Origin: Paraburkholderia atlantica
Lineage (GTDB): Bacteria > Pseudomonadota > Gammaproteobacteria > Burkholderiales > Burkholderiaceae
DNA: 64,000 nucleotides
NCBI RefSeq assembly: GCF_009362785.1
Contig: NZ_WHNQ01000013.1
Coordinates: 62,001 to 126,000 of the forward strand
Direction of reading: 5' to 3'
The translations under genes and the position numbers were made by a program. The notes under the pieces are model-generated. The model was not told the DNA's origin and did not search any database. It saw only the letters and a list, made by a program, of their open reading frames with translations. Below are positions 43,470-52,330 of this stretch, piece by piece (positions within the stretch are counted from its first letter, which is position 1; each line of letters opens with the position of its first letter).

Positions 43470-44882
43470 TCACGCGGCCGCGCGCGCCGCATTCATCCGG
43501 CCGAACACGAACTGCCCCAGATACCACACCAGCTCCGTATTCGCGAGAATCGCATCTTCGGTGACCGTCGACGGTTCGAGCTTCATCCGACGCAGCATCA
43601 GCTTGCCTTCGCGCGATGTTGTCCACGCATGCATCAGTTCCTTGCGCGTCTTCGCATCGGCGGCGCTGAAATGGTCGCGGCCCTTGCGCGAATCCTCGTT
43701 CATGCGCGCGCGCACTTCTTCTTCGCGCGTCGCGATACTGTTCGCCACGGTTTTTCTCGTTTCGGTCTTGACCGCCTGTTCCTGTGCTTCGTCGGCGAGC
43801 AGTTTGGCTTGCACGTCGACCATCGTGCGCTCGGCGTCGGAGATCTTCCAGTTGTCGCGTAGCGCGCGCATCAGATAGCCCGCGGGACTCTTCTTGACCT
43901 GGCCGCGCTTGATTCTGAAGCGCGTGTACTCGACGGCCTGCTGAATGCGTTCGTCGGTCCAGAGTTCGCGGTTCTCCGAAATCTCGCTGAACTGCTTGGT
44001 CGACAGCCCGAATTCGTCGGTGAGAATTTTGTACAGATGGCTCGCGTCGGCGAGGCTCGCGAGTACCGCGTCGGCTGTGTCCTTGCGCTTGAGCAGGAAG
44101 CGGATGCGGTCGATTTTCTTCGACGTCGTGGATGCAGTCCGCGTCTCGTAGGACATCTCGACGTCCGACACTTCGTTGATCTCGCGCACCGCCGGCTCGA
44201 GCCAATCGCGCTTGAAGTATTTGAAGATGGCGGCGTTCGCGCCCATCTTGCCGGGCCAGTTGCGCATTTCCTCGAGCTGGATCCAGTCGGTACGTCCAGC
44301 GGGCACGTTGGGCAAGACCTTGTCGTAGATCGCGCGCGCGAGACTGCGCGTGAACGCGGTGGAAATGCGCAAGCTTAGCCAGTGCGATTTCTGCGGATCG
44401 CGGATATGCGGCACGAGCCGTGGATGGACGTCGAAACGCATACGTCCGCGATGAAAGCCGACCATGCCGATCAGCTGAACCTGCACCCACAGGTCGTCTT
44501 CATTGGGATCGCGGTCCGCGGGCGTATTCGTCACGCGGACTTTCGCGTTCTGAGCTTCGTCGGCGATCGTGCGCAAATGCTTCAGGTTGCGGCTGTCGTA
44601 ACGCATCAGCCACTTGAAGTAGTTGAGTTCGACGTCGTACTGATCGCGTTGCTCGGGTTCCTGCGCGACGATGAAGTACGCGGCATCGAGAAAACGCCGC
44701 GCCGGCAGTCCCATGTTGACGATCTCGGTGAAGAAATCGTTGCGCTGATAACCGATCTCGCGATTGGCCTCGTTGATGCGCAATCCCTGATCGAACATGT
44801 CTTCGAACAGCGCGAGCGCCATCTGGCGTGATGTCGCTTTCGACTTGCCCTCTTCCGGATTGTCCGTAGCCATGTTCTTCAT
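43470..44882 (-). CDS. Replication initiator protein of a secondary replicon (RepA/RepB type)
   Basis: A 470-residue protein, taken from the ATG at 44882 (GGGAG about 10 bp upstream; ATG at 44873 also possible). The frame is open to 45014, but those codons read through two iterons. It lacks a P-loop and resembles large iteron-binding initiators: two winged-helix-like halves (about 95-200 and 205-330, with WLSLRISTAFTRSLARAIYDK and IFKYFKRDWLEPAVREINE), then a helical basic C-terminus. Its gene faces away from 12 ACCTCACC repeats, the first two of which lie in its own promoter region, so binding would both start replication and repress rep. With divergent parAB it defines the replicon core. 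Exact family name is from memory. Confidence 0.85.
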   Translation of the reverse strand: MKNMATDNPEEGKSKATSRQMALALFEDMFDQGLRINEANREIGYQRNDFFTEIVNMGLPARRFLDAAYFIVAQEPEQRDQYDVELNYFKWLMRYDSRNLKHLRTIADEAQNAKVRVTNTPADRDPNEDDLWVQVQLIGMVGFHRGRMRFDVHPRLVPHIRDPQKSHWLSLRISTAFTRSLARAIYDKVLPNVPAGRTDWIQLEEMRNWPGKMGANAAIFKYFKRDWLEPAVREINEVSDVEMSYETRTASTTSKKIDRIRFLLKRKDTADAVLASLADASHLYKILTDEFGLSTKQFSEISENRELWTDERIQQAVEYTRFRIKRGQVKKSPAGYLMRALRDNWKISDAERTMVDVQAKLLADEAQEQAVKTETRKTVANSIATREEEVRARMNEDSRKGRDHFSAADAKTRKELMHAWTTSREGKLMLRRMKLEPSTVTEDAILANTELVWYLGQFVFGRMNAARAAA

Positions 44883-44938
44883 CCACTTTTTAGCTCCCGG
44901 GACTGTAAGCATGCAGTGGTGAGCTGTCAACACACAGA

Positions 44939-45742
44939 ACCTCACCATCAGCACGGCCTCGGAGGTGGCCATTTCGTGGTCCATTCCGCGATTCGACACA
45001 CAGAACCTCACCATCTACACAAGCAACCTCACCTTGCTAGACGGGCTTCCGCGCTGCGAAGCCTTATGGGACGGCCCATCCGGCCTTCCGTTCCTGCAGA
45101 TGCACAACGCACCTCACCTTTGAGATTCGACGCATAGTCAAACACATGGAACCGCACCTTGGTAGGGAATTGGTCTCACCTTGCTGCACAACCAACCGCA
45201 CCTCTGGGCACAGCGAACCTCACCTTGGACACAAAACACCTCACCTTTCTAGACTTAAGTGTTTGAATAAATTAAATATCGTTTGGCTGTGTAGGTTTGT
45301 GGGTTTGTTCTCGATTTAAAAAAAAAAACCCTACCAACTTGGCTCATAAAGTAAATGGACGCGAAGATTGCGCAATGCAGCATGGTGAGGTTGGTTGTGC
45401 GATACGTTGGAGGCTGATAGGGACGCTCGTGTGGCGAAGGTGAGGTTGGTTGTGCTTTCCGGATGATCTGCGGGTATTGGTGATGTGTGTCGCTCGGTCT
45501 GACCGTCTGTCGCCGGCGGAAAGCAGCGGCGGTAGGTGAGGTTGATTGTGCAGTTGCGCTCCGTGAGGGGGTAACGCTCGCCGGAAGGTGGCGAAATCTT
45601 GATAATGGTGAGGTCCGTTGTGCTGAGGCTCGCCGGATTGAGCTTCGCGGAAATGAGAAAGTGCACAAATAACCTCACCCCGTGCTTAAGTTTTGGGCAG
45701 CTGTGCCGGCTCCGCCGGCCGTGTTGCGAATGAAGGTGAGGT
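44939..45742. repeat. Iteron array of the replication origin (12 exact ACCTCACC octamers)
   Basis: Plus-orientation ACCTCACC occurs at 44939, 45005, 45026, 45111, 45217 and 45238; minus-orientation copies (GGTGAGGT) at 45384, 45439, 45535, 45607 and 45735; one plus copy interrupts the right half at 45672. Degenerate copies (ACCGCACC or GTCTCACC) are at 45151, 45173 and 45195. The fuller consensus is GCACAA-N3-ACCTCACC-(T/A)T, about 19 bp. The left and right groups point toward each other across the AT-rich segment at 45251-45330. This is the layout of an initiator-bound origin. Confidence 0.88.
45251..45330. other. AT-rich unwinding segment of the replication origin
   Basis: The central gap of the iteron array contains TTAAGTGTTTGAATAAATTA, a T/G-rich stretch and an 11-base A-tract (45318-45328). 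It is the only strongly AT-rich part of the array and has no iteron, so it is the best candidate for the duplex-unwinding element. No canonical DnaA box (TTATCCACA) was noticed here. Confidence 0.6.
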
Positions 45743-45870
45743 CATTTGTGCCTTCGAGTGCGCGGTGTTTCCAGGCGCGCCAGCGAAAACGGTGTGAAAA
45801 TAGAAAAACTTTCAGAAAAACCACATAAAAACAGTAATTTAAAAAGCTATTTTCAAGCATTTCCTGTATT

Positions 45871-45904
45871 CTGAGGTTTCCGGAATTTTATGGGTAAACC
45901 TCAG
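45871..45904. promoter_or_regulatory. Inverted repeat abutting the parA start (candidate ParA operator)
   Basis: CTGAGGTTT (45871-45879) and AAACCTCAG (45896-45904) are exact reverse complements with a 16-bp spacer, ending one base before the parA ATG at 45906. Its position suits autorepression by ParA, whose N-terminal region looks DNA-binding. Confidence 0.65.
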
Positions 45905-45905
45905 A

Positions 45906-47117
45906 ATGGTCAGAACGAGCCAACTTCCTGCCGTAGACCGAACCGTTCACTTTGAGCAGATCAGTGAGTTCGCAGAAAAAGTCACGATTTTTACTAATGA
46001 GCTGCGTGACACGATTCTGGCTCCACGTCCTCGAAAAACGGCTCCCGTCTTCAAGACCGGCGAGATTGCCGAGATGTGCAACATCTCTCACTCCCAGGTG
46101 CAGTATCTCGCGACAAAAGGCGACGGAGAACTGCCTTCGGGCACCGCCGCCGGCACGGGCCGTACCCGGACCTTCACGCTGGAAGAAGCGCGAATCTGGG
46201 TGCAGAAGATTTCCGATATCTACCAGACACCACTGGTCACGCGCCTGAAGGAACCAGACGGGAAGATCATTATCACGGCGCAGCTCAAAGGTGGTTCCGC
46301 AAAGACGACGACGACGATGTGCCTCGCCCAAGGGCTGTCGTTGCGGGGCCGCAAGGTGTTGGTAGTCGATCTCGATCCGCAGGCGTCGCTTTCGGAACTG
46401 TGCGGACTGTACGCGGAAAAGGACGTGACACCTGAAGATACGGTATTGCCGTACGTCTACGATCAGGACATCGACGGCGGCCTCGAGGGGCGGATCCAGT
46501 CGACGTACTGGGATGGCATCGATGTGATTCCTGCGCACACGGAATTGATCGGGGCGGAGTTCCATCTGCCGGCGATGCAAAAGATTCGTCCGGGTTTTCG
46601 TTTCTGGACCGTGCTTCGTCAAGGGCTCGAGCCGCTGCGCAAGAAGTACGACTACATTCTGATGGATACGTCGCCGTCGCTTTCGTACCTCAACCTGAAC
46701 GCGCTGATGGCAGCGGATGCCATGGTGATGCCGATGGTGCCGGAAAACCTGGATTTCATCAGCTCGCTGTCGTTCTGGCGGCTCTTCTCGGACGTGTCCA
46801 AAAGCTTCATCAAATTCGAGAAAGAAAAGAAATACGACTTCGTATCGCTGGTGTTATCGCGGGTCGATTATGGGCGGAACTCGTCGGCGCCGATCGTGCG
46901 CGCATGGGCGCAAAGCGCGTACGAAAACTGGCTGCATTCGATCGAGGTGCCGGCGAGTTCGGTGATGAGCACCGGGGCGTTGGCGTTCTCGACCGTCTTC
47001 GACATTAGCAGCAATCACAGCGCGGCCAAGTCGCTGCAACGCGTGCGGCAGCCTCTCGTCGATTACTGTCGCTGGATCGACGAGATCTATTCGGAAAAAT
47101 GGAGGAACGCGCAATGA
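45906..47117 (+). CDS. parA: ParA partition ATPase with N-terminal DNA-binding domain
   Basis: A 403-residue type Ia ParA. Residues 45-110 form a MerR-like or winged-helix module (FKTGEIAEMCNISHSQVQYLATKGDGELPSG), as in autorepressing plasmid ParA proteins. The deviant Walker A KGGSAKTTT (128-136) and VDLDPQASLSEL (Walker A') mark the partition ATPase, with DTSPSLSYLNLNAL as Walker B. It moves the replicon by forming nucleoid-bound gradients driven by ParB. The start is one base after a 9-bp inverted repeat. The stop overlaps parB as ATGA. The extended N-terminus distinguishes it from the short chromosome-1 type ParA. Confidence 0.95.
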   Translation: MVRTSQLPAVDRTVHFEQISEFAEKVTIFTNELRDTILAPRPRKTAPVFKTGEIAEMCNISHSQVQYLATKGDGELPSGTAAGTGRTRTFTLEEARIWVQKISDIYQTPLVTRLKEPDGKIIITAQLKGGSAKTTTTMCLAQGLSLRGRKVLVVDLDPQASLSELCGLYAEKDVTPEDTVLPYVYDQDIDGGLEGRIQSTYWDGIDVIPAHTELIGAEFHLPAMQKIRPGFRFWTVLRQGLEPLRKKYDYILMDTSPSLSYLNLNALMAADAMVMPMVPENLDFISSLSFWRLFSDVSKSFIKFEKEKKYDFVSLVLSRVDYGRNSSAPIVRAWAQSAYENWLHSIEVPASSVMSTGALAFSTVFDISSNHSAAKSLQRVRQPLVDYCRWIDEIYSEKWRNAQ

Positions 47118-48088
47118 GCAATATGCGAGAACAGTTGCTGGCCAAGACGTCCGGCATTCGCAAAACTTCGTCGATCAACGAGGACGAGGTGAAGCGCAGC
47201 AACCGCACGCAAACGGCGCCCGGCCTCGCTGGTGCGCTGGCCGTTGCGCAGCTTCGCGTGCAGGAATTGGAATCGACCGGCATCGCATCGCAACTGTCGG
47301 TCGCGAGCATCTTGCCGAACCCGTGGCAGCCACGGCGTGTGTTCAACGAAGCAAAGTTGGCCGAGCTCGCGGAGTCGATCCGGGAAGTTGGGTTGATGCA
47401 GCCGATAGTGGTCCGTCGTGTCGCGGATGACTATCAGATCGTCGCCGGCGAACGGCGCTGGCGTGCGCACAAGATGTTGGGGCTGGACACGATCAAAGCA
47501 GTGGTCGCGGATTGTTCTGACTCGGATATGGCCGTGCTGGCGATGGTCGAAAACATCAGCCGCGACGACCTTGCTGACTATGAAATCGGCGTTGCGATCC
47601 GTCGGTCGGAAGCGGAGTTTCCGAATCGCAAGCGACTGGCAGAGGCGATGGGATTGTCGCGGGCGGGTCTGTATCAATTCCTTTCGTTCGATAATCTGCC
47701 GGACTTCATCAAGAAAGATCTCGATATTCAGCCGCGACTATTGGGCGGGACTGCGGCGCAAGCAATTGGGGCGGCGATCAAGAAGCACGGCGAGGATGGG
47801 GTTAAAGCAGCTCGCGAAATTTGGCCGCTGTTGGTGAGAGGCGAAATGGATCAAGGGAAGGTCGCGGCGGCAATCACTGCCTTGGCGACCCGACAGACGA
47901 CGTCGGCGGGTACTGGCGGACGCAGCATCGAAAAGTTTTTCGCGGGACGAGAGCACGCTGGAAGCATCACGAAGGATGTCAGCAACTTCACGATCAAGAT
48001 CAAGACCGGGGTGATTACCGAGGCGCAAGAAGTTCAGATACGACAGTTGATCGGCCAAATGTTCCAATCGCAGCCGAAGACGAGCTGA
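47114..48088 (+). CDS. parB: ParB centromere-binding protein
   Basis: A 324-residue ParB starting at the ATG that overlaps parA (GGAGG site upstream). The N-terminal CTP-binding domain (about 60-150) includes ILPNPWQPRR, ESIREVGLMQPIVV and the GERRWRA motif (112-118), and the NISRDDLADYE segment. The helix-turn-helix is around RLAEAMGLSRAGLYQFLSF (about 178-196). ParB loads on parS and stimulates ParA. The last 40 residues (SNFTIKIKTGVITEAQEVQ) are the dimerisation region. A terminator follows at 48117, then two TCTAGA-cored palindromes that are the best local candidates for its binding site. Confidence 0.95.
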   Translation: MSNMREQLLAKTSGIRKTSSINEDEVKRSNRTQTAPGLAGALAVAQLRVQELESTGIASQLSVASILPNPWQPRRVFNEAKLAELAESIREVGLMQPIVVRRVADDYQIVAGERRWRAHKMLGLDTIKAVVADCSDSDMAVLAMVENISRDDLADYEIGVAIRRSEAEFPNRKRLAEAMGLSRAGLYQFLSFDNLPDFIKKDLDIQPRLLGGTAAQAIGAAIKKHGEDGVKAAREIWPLLVRGEMDQGKVAAAITALATRQTTSAGTGGRSIEKFFAGREHAGSITKDVSNFTIKIKTGVITEAQEVQIRQLIGQMFQSQPKTS

Positions 48089-48116
48089 TTTGACGTTTGG
48101 TTTGTAGTGTGGAAAG

Positions 48117-48140
48117 GCCCGCCAAGTGCGGGCTTTTTTT
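48117..48140 (+). terminator. Intrinsic terminator of the parAB operon
   Basis: Stem GCCCGC (48117-48122) / GCGGGC (48128-48133) with a 5-base loop, directly followed by a run of seven T (48134-48140). It lies 28 bp after the parB stop. Confidence 0.9.
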
Positions 48141-48167
48141 CGGCCAGCCCAAATGGGGTGGGCTGCG

Positions 48168-48192
48168 AGAGTGTCTAGAGTCTAGACACTCT
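48168..48192. promoter_or_regulatory. Candidate parS site 1 (25-bp palindrome with TCTAGA core)
   Basis: Arms AGAGTGTCTAGA (48168-48179) and TCTAGACACTCT (48181-48192) are perfect reverse complements around a single central G. It is 28 bp after the parB terminator. A second version lies 50 bp further on, centre to centre. Confidence 0.6.
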
Positions 48193-48220
48193 TTCAGGAG
48201 ACACCTCAGTGTTCGTCCGC

Positions 48221-48239
48221 GTGTCTAGACTCTAGACAC
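48221..48239. promoter_or_regulatory. Candidate parS site 2 (19-bp palindrome with TCTAGA core)
   Basis: GTGTCTAGA (48221-48229), central C, TCTAGACAC (48231-48239). The arms equal the inner nine bases of site 1. The pair contains four CTAG tetranucleotides within 72 bp, which is striking because CTAG is rare in GC-rich proteobacterial DNA. Confidence 0.6.
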
Positions 48240-48243
48240 TCTT

Positions 48244-50194
48244 GTCGGCAAAAGTCGACGACGAGATAAGAGCGCGCTGTCGTGAGAACGAGCATTCTTT
48301 GCGCCTTGTCCGGGTCGCGGGGACTTTCGCGTAGTAAGTGCATTCGCAAAGCAAGCTTGCCGGTGCAGGTCCGTTGCCCGACATAGTCGAGCCCGCCATT
48401 GGCTTGGAATTTGTGAACCTGTCTGGAAGCCGGCTTCTGCCAGCTCGCTGACGGGTCATATCGTCAGGGCGCAGCCCAACGTGTTCGATGGTCACCTGAC
48501 GGCGGCAATGGTAGGCCGGTTCCCTCTCTTTGAAAGAGAATGCTCTCCGACAGGCCATCCACGGTGATTCTCAACCCTTCGTCACAAACGGGCTATTCAT
48601 CCTCGTACTATCGCTCGGCCTTCGATGGCCCGCTCCTGCGATGAGAAAAATCGCTGCGCGAGACATCGAGGCGCCGCGCAACAAATGCTTGCCACGCGCT
48701 TGCACGCAGCCACGTTGAAATATCGCGGGATGCGCTGAAACCGGTTTTCCATAGAGCCCCGAGTTCAGGGTGACGCTGACGGTCGCAGCACTTTGTGAAA
48801 ATCGCCAACGTCTCTCACGGCTGATGCAATGTGCGGAAGCACCTAAGGCCACAGACGCGCGCGGTGCTGAGGCCAACGCTTATGGACACCAGTCAGCCGT
48901 TCTTCGGCCGGGAAATCCGTCCCGTACGATCACCGACGAATCCGGATCAGGTGGACGGAAGCGCGAACGACTGCTGTGAATCTGGTTTTTCTCAGCGAAC
49001 AGAACGAATACGTCAAGCTGTGTCGGGAGCCAGCCAATACTTGAGTGCCGCGTTAAGGGATGCCAAACCTGCTAGTGCGATCCCTCTCGATCGACGCAGA
49101 TCGAGGCTGTCGCAGCGGTGTACGCCGCTCCTTTCGATCGTCGCAAGCCTGCCCCCGAATCACATCCCCGTTGCAGATCCAGACAGTCGGCCGACGGCCA
49201 GAAACTCAACCCGGATCGCCTGGCTGCCGCTGCGCAATCGGGCGGTACGCGCGTTCGGCAATTCCCCAACGTCGCCAGTAAGAAGCCACTCTCGGACAAT
49301 TAACCAGGGGGCGGCAGGTCGTCCGAGCGACTTGCCCACATCACGAGATGCGCGGCTCCGCTCGTTCGAAGGAATGTGTCGCGACCACGCGAATCATCGG
49401 GTGGCCAGTTCCGAACTAACCAGCTTTCGACCGGAACCGATCTTCCCGTTCTGGTCCCGTATGTCGCGCTACCGCTTGAGCCTGCGCCAGCCGCTGCGGT
49501 CGCGCGAAATTGACAACGCTGCTCCTGGCGCATCGGAAATCAACCCGCCGGACGATGGTTCGCAGGATAGGCGAGGGCAAATGTGCAAATCGTCGTCAAC
49601 GTAAAGAGTCGTCGTCCGGCTCACTCTTCTCCCGTCGATGAGCGGGACAATTACCCACCGCACGTTCCACAAACGCAAAGCCACCGTCCATCGCTGAGCG
49701 CGACGCCAACTCTAGCTTCGATGAGTCGGCCACGAGCAAAAATCCCATAACATACGGGGCGCGGAACGCGAGGCCCGCTTTTACGAACTAAATATCGAAA
49801 AACGAGCGAGTATTAGCCAATCCGAGCGCGAACCCGCGATTCTTCGGCCGATCTCGCCAATTGGCGCGTCGTGAAACATTGGTAAATGTCTTTCTCATAT
49901 CATACCTCATTGTTTTTAAACAGCTTTTTCAATTTCACGGGACGTTGTTTCACGCGAATCAGCCAAATTGGTGCACGATACCCCGTCACTCCCACAAAGT
50001 GCGGATCGCGCGCAAGTTCGCACCCACGCCCTCCAGTCATCCGTAACATTTAATACGTAATTTGTAGCGAATAAATTTCCAAGGGTTGCCGCTGACTGCC
50101 ACGCCCACGCCCGTCCTAAAAGGACGCCTGGTCGCTCCCCCGTCACTTTCCAAACCCGGCCCCGGCGTCTCCCGCACACTGCGCCGGCAACAAA
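48244..50194. other. Gene-poor, probably decayed region downstream of the partition module
   Basis: Almost 2 kb in which no frame has a recognisable domain or a convincing ribosome site. The longest (48831-49604 plus) has an Arg/Ser/Pro-rich shadow-like translation, and frames on both strands are short and broken. The part 49790-50090 is AT-rich with T-runs and contains a degenerate match to the canonical chromosomal parS (49946-49961). The composition is less GC-biased than the neighbouring operons, as expected of neglected DNA. Confidence 0.55.
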
Positions 50195-51698
50195 TCACCT
50201 TTTCCGACAGCGCGCCCGCGAGAGGCGCGCGCTGGACGACGCCATCGTGGAATCTTCGAGCGGGCCACTTTCGCGGCGCCGCGCGATGATCAAATGGAAG
50301 CGAACCTGACGGCTGATCGGCAACTGCGACGTCGCGCGAATCACCGTATCGGCTTCGCGCAGCAGCTCGATGCTGTTTGGCACGTGGAACGTCCGACCTT
50401 CCGGTCCAATGTTCGTCCCCGTTCCCATCACTTCCGCGATTTCGTTTTGTAGGGCGAGCGGCACACGCACGAGGTTGGCCGTCCAGCGCGACAGCCGGTT
50501 GGTCGCGAACGGTGTGCCTTGGTGGGGTGCTGCGATCAATATGGCGTGCTCGACTTGCGGCATCGGTGCGAAGTTCAGTAGCCGATTGAGCCGCTCGTCC
50601 TCACGATCGATGTCGGTCCCTTCGAGCACGCGGTTGTCCTTCAACGTCTCCCGAAGCGCGTCGCGGAAAGTCGACAAAGCCCATCCGATGCGACGCCGGC
50701 GTCGCGCATCGCCATGAATATCATTGGCGACGTTGACCCATGCCTCGGGGCTGCTCGCGAGGCCATGCAACATCAGAATGATCCGTCGACTGGGACCGAA
50801 AGGTTAGAAGGGTTGCATCATGTAGATGCGCGGCGCATCGATACCGCGTGCGCGTGCGCGCCCAAACAGCATGCGCAACGATTGCTCGGCGAAATCCGAG
50901 CGCGCGAGCCAGATGCCATCGCCGGCGCTGAAGGTGGCCGAAAGTGGCACAGCCTGCGCGTGTCGCTCGACACTGTCTTCGCGATACGGATCGTAGACGG
51001 ACAGCACGACATCATGTGAGGCAAGCACCTGCTCGAGCGCGCCCAGGCTGAACCGGATCAACGTCGTGACGTTCGGCGACGGCATCTCACTGAAATAGCG
51101 CGATGCCGACCTCGGCCGTCCCGCGGCCTGTGGCGACACACCGGTATCGGTGTCGGCATTGCTACTCTTTTCGTCATCGGCGTCGCCGCCCGCATCGGCG
51201 TCGTCTTCAGCCGGCGGCACATTCATCACCGCAACGAGTTCGGCGCCCAAATCATCACGTCGATAAACGCTACGTATCCCGGCGAACGACAGCCGCGACG
51301 CCGGAATGACTTCGCGCGGTTCGCGCACGCCTTCGGGTAGCCGGACAGATCGAATTGCGCGTCGCTCCATTCACCGGCATTGGCTGGCGTGTTCGTAATG
51401 GCCATCCGCGACGACAGTTCGGTGAGCCTCGACAATCGCCAGCCGGTATCGATTCCGCCGACGCACGAGATCGGATTGATGCAATCGAGCGGCTCGCGTT
51501 GGCAGGTGTTTCCATCGATTGCCGCGATTTGCAGCGTGTCTAGACGGCCGGTCGACAGAATATCGCCGTGCCGCATCGCGATGCACTCCCCGGGGCTTGC
51601 GAGTTGACGGTCATCATCGCGCAACGGGACGGAAGACTGCTGACGAGCAGCGCGAGTGCTACGCACCGCGACATCCGCAATGCGAGCGAGCGTGTCAT
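50195..51698 (-). pseudogene. Decayed secreted alpha/beta hydrolase (at least three frameshifts, nucleophile region lost)
   Basis: Fragments in different frames line up on the minus strand. A signal segment starts at 51698 (MTRSLALRMSRCVALALLV). Near 51600 the frame shifts to ECIAMRHGDILSTGRLDTLQ, continuing to SDAQFDLSGY. Near 51335 it shifts to PEGVREPREVIPASRLSF, continuing to IYMMQPF and a stop at 50804. Near 50800 it shifts to RRIILMLHGLASSPEAWV, the lipase oxyanion region. After NDIHGD the expected G-x-S-x-G elbow is absent and the text jumps to PQVEHAILIAAPHQGTPFA, so an internal deletion removed the nucleophile. The intact ancestor would be a secreted esterase/lipase-like hydrolase of roughly 600 residues. 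Confidence 0.8.
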
Positions 51699-52330
51699 GA
51701 TGCGTCGCGCCGGTCGGACTCTACGCCCGGCAAGTCGCTGGCGCGACCAATGCCATTCGCCATGGTGCGCATTGGCTCCAACGAGAAAGAATCCCGATTT
51801 AACAAACACGGCTGCTCCATCGGCAAAGACAGAATAGCCATGCTTATATTTCGACAACAGAAGTCGAAGCAATCATGGGACCAAGTCTGTGTGCCCGCAG
51901 TAAGTCGCGAATCGATTGACGGCAAACGCATTGATCGGCCATGATGCCTGTGACGAACTGTGAGCGGGGACAATGATGCGCGCATGACACGGGCAGACCA
52001 CTACTGAACTGCGCAAAGTCATGAATGGCGGACTTGTCAATTTCCTTAGTCTTTCTTCGGCGTGGTGAAGCAGGTTGGCGGTTAGACAGGATGCCCGATA
52101 AACGGAGCCTGAATGACGACGCATGACGTTGCCGGTCCGACAGACGCGATGCCGCTGTTCCTCGAGTCTGACCCGGCCGTGGAAGTCGCAGCGAATGCAC
52201 TCATCGGTCCACTGCTATGGACCCCTATGAATTCATGAGCAACCTGTAGAGCACCGTATTCGCCGGCCCGCGAGCTACGTTGCCGCCGGGTGAACGACAC
52301 GGGTTGCGCCAGCAGTCAGCCGAGGACGTC
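51699..52330. other. Intergenic region before the RND operon
   Basis: About 630 bp separating the pseudogene from the efflux operon. Small frames on both strands have no ribosome site or recognisable motif. I see no clear operator and no divergent regulator gene for the RND operon, which is unusual for efflux loci. Confidence 0.45.

Noticed and set aside
44451..45014. Upstream extension of the rep reading frame through the iterons
   Set aside because: The extra codons translate the repeats themselves (VRFCV twice) and a better ribosome site precedes the ATG at 44882.
48831..49604. 257-codon open frame downstream of parB
   Set aside because: No ribosome site, no domain, Arg/Ser/Pro-rich composition and no hydrophobic core pattern; treated as non-coding.
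49946..49961. TGTTTCACGCGAATCA, 14 of 16 matches to the canonical chromosomal parS
   Set aside because: Two mismatches break the palindrome, and the par genes here are of the secondary-replicon type; probably chance, although ParB ChIP data would settle it.
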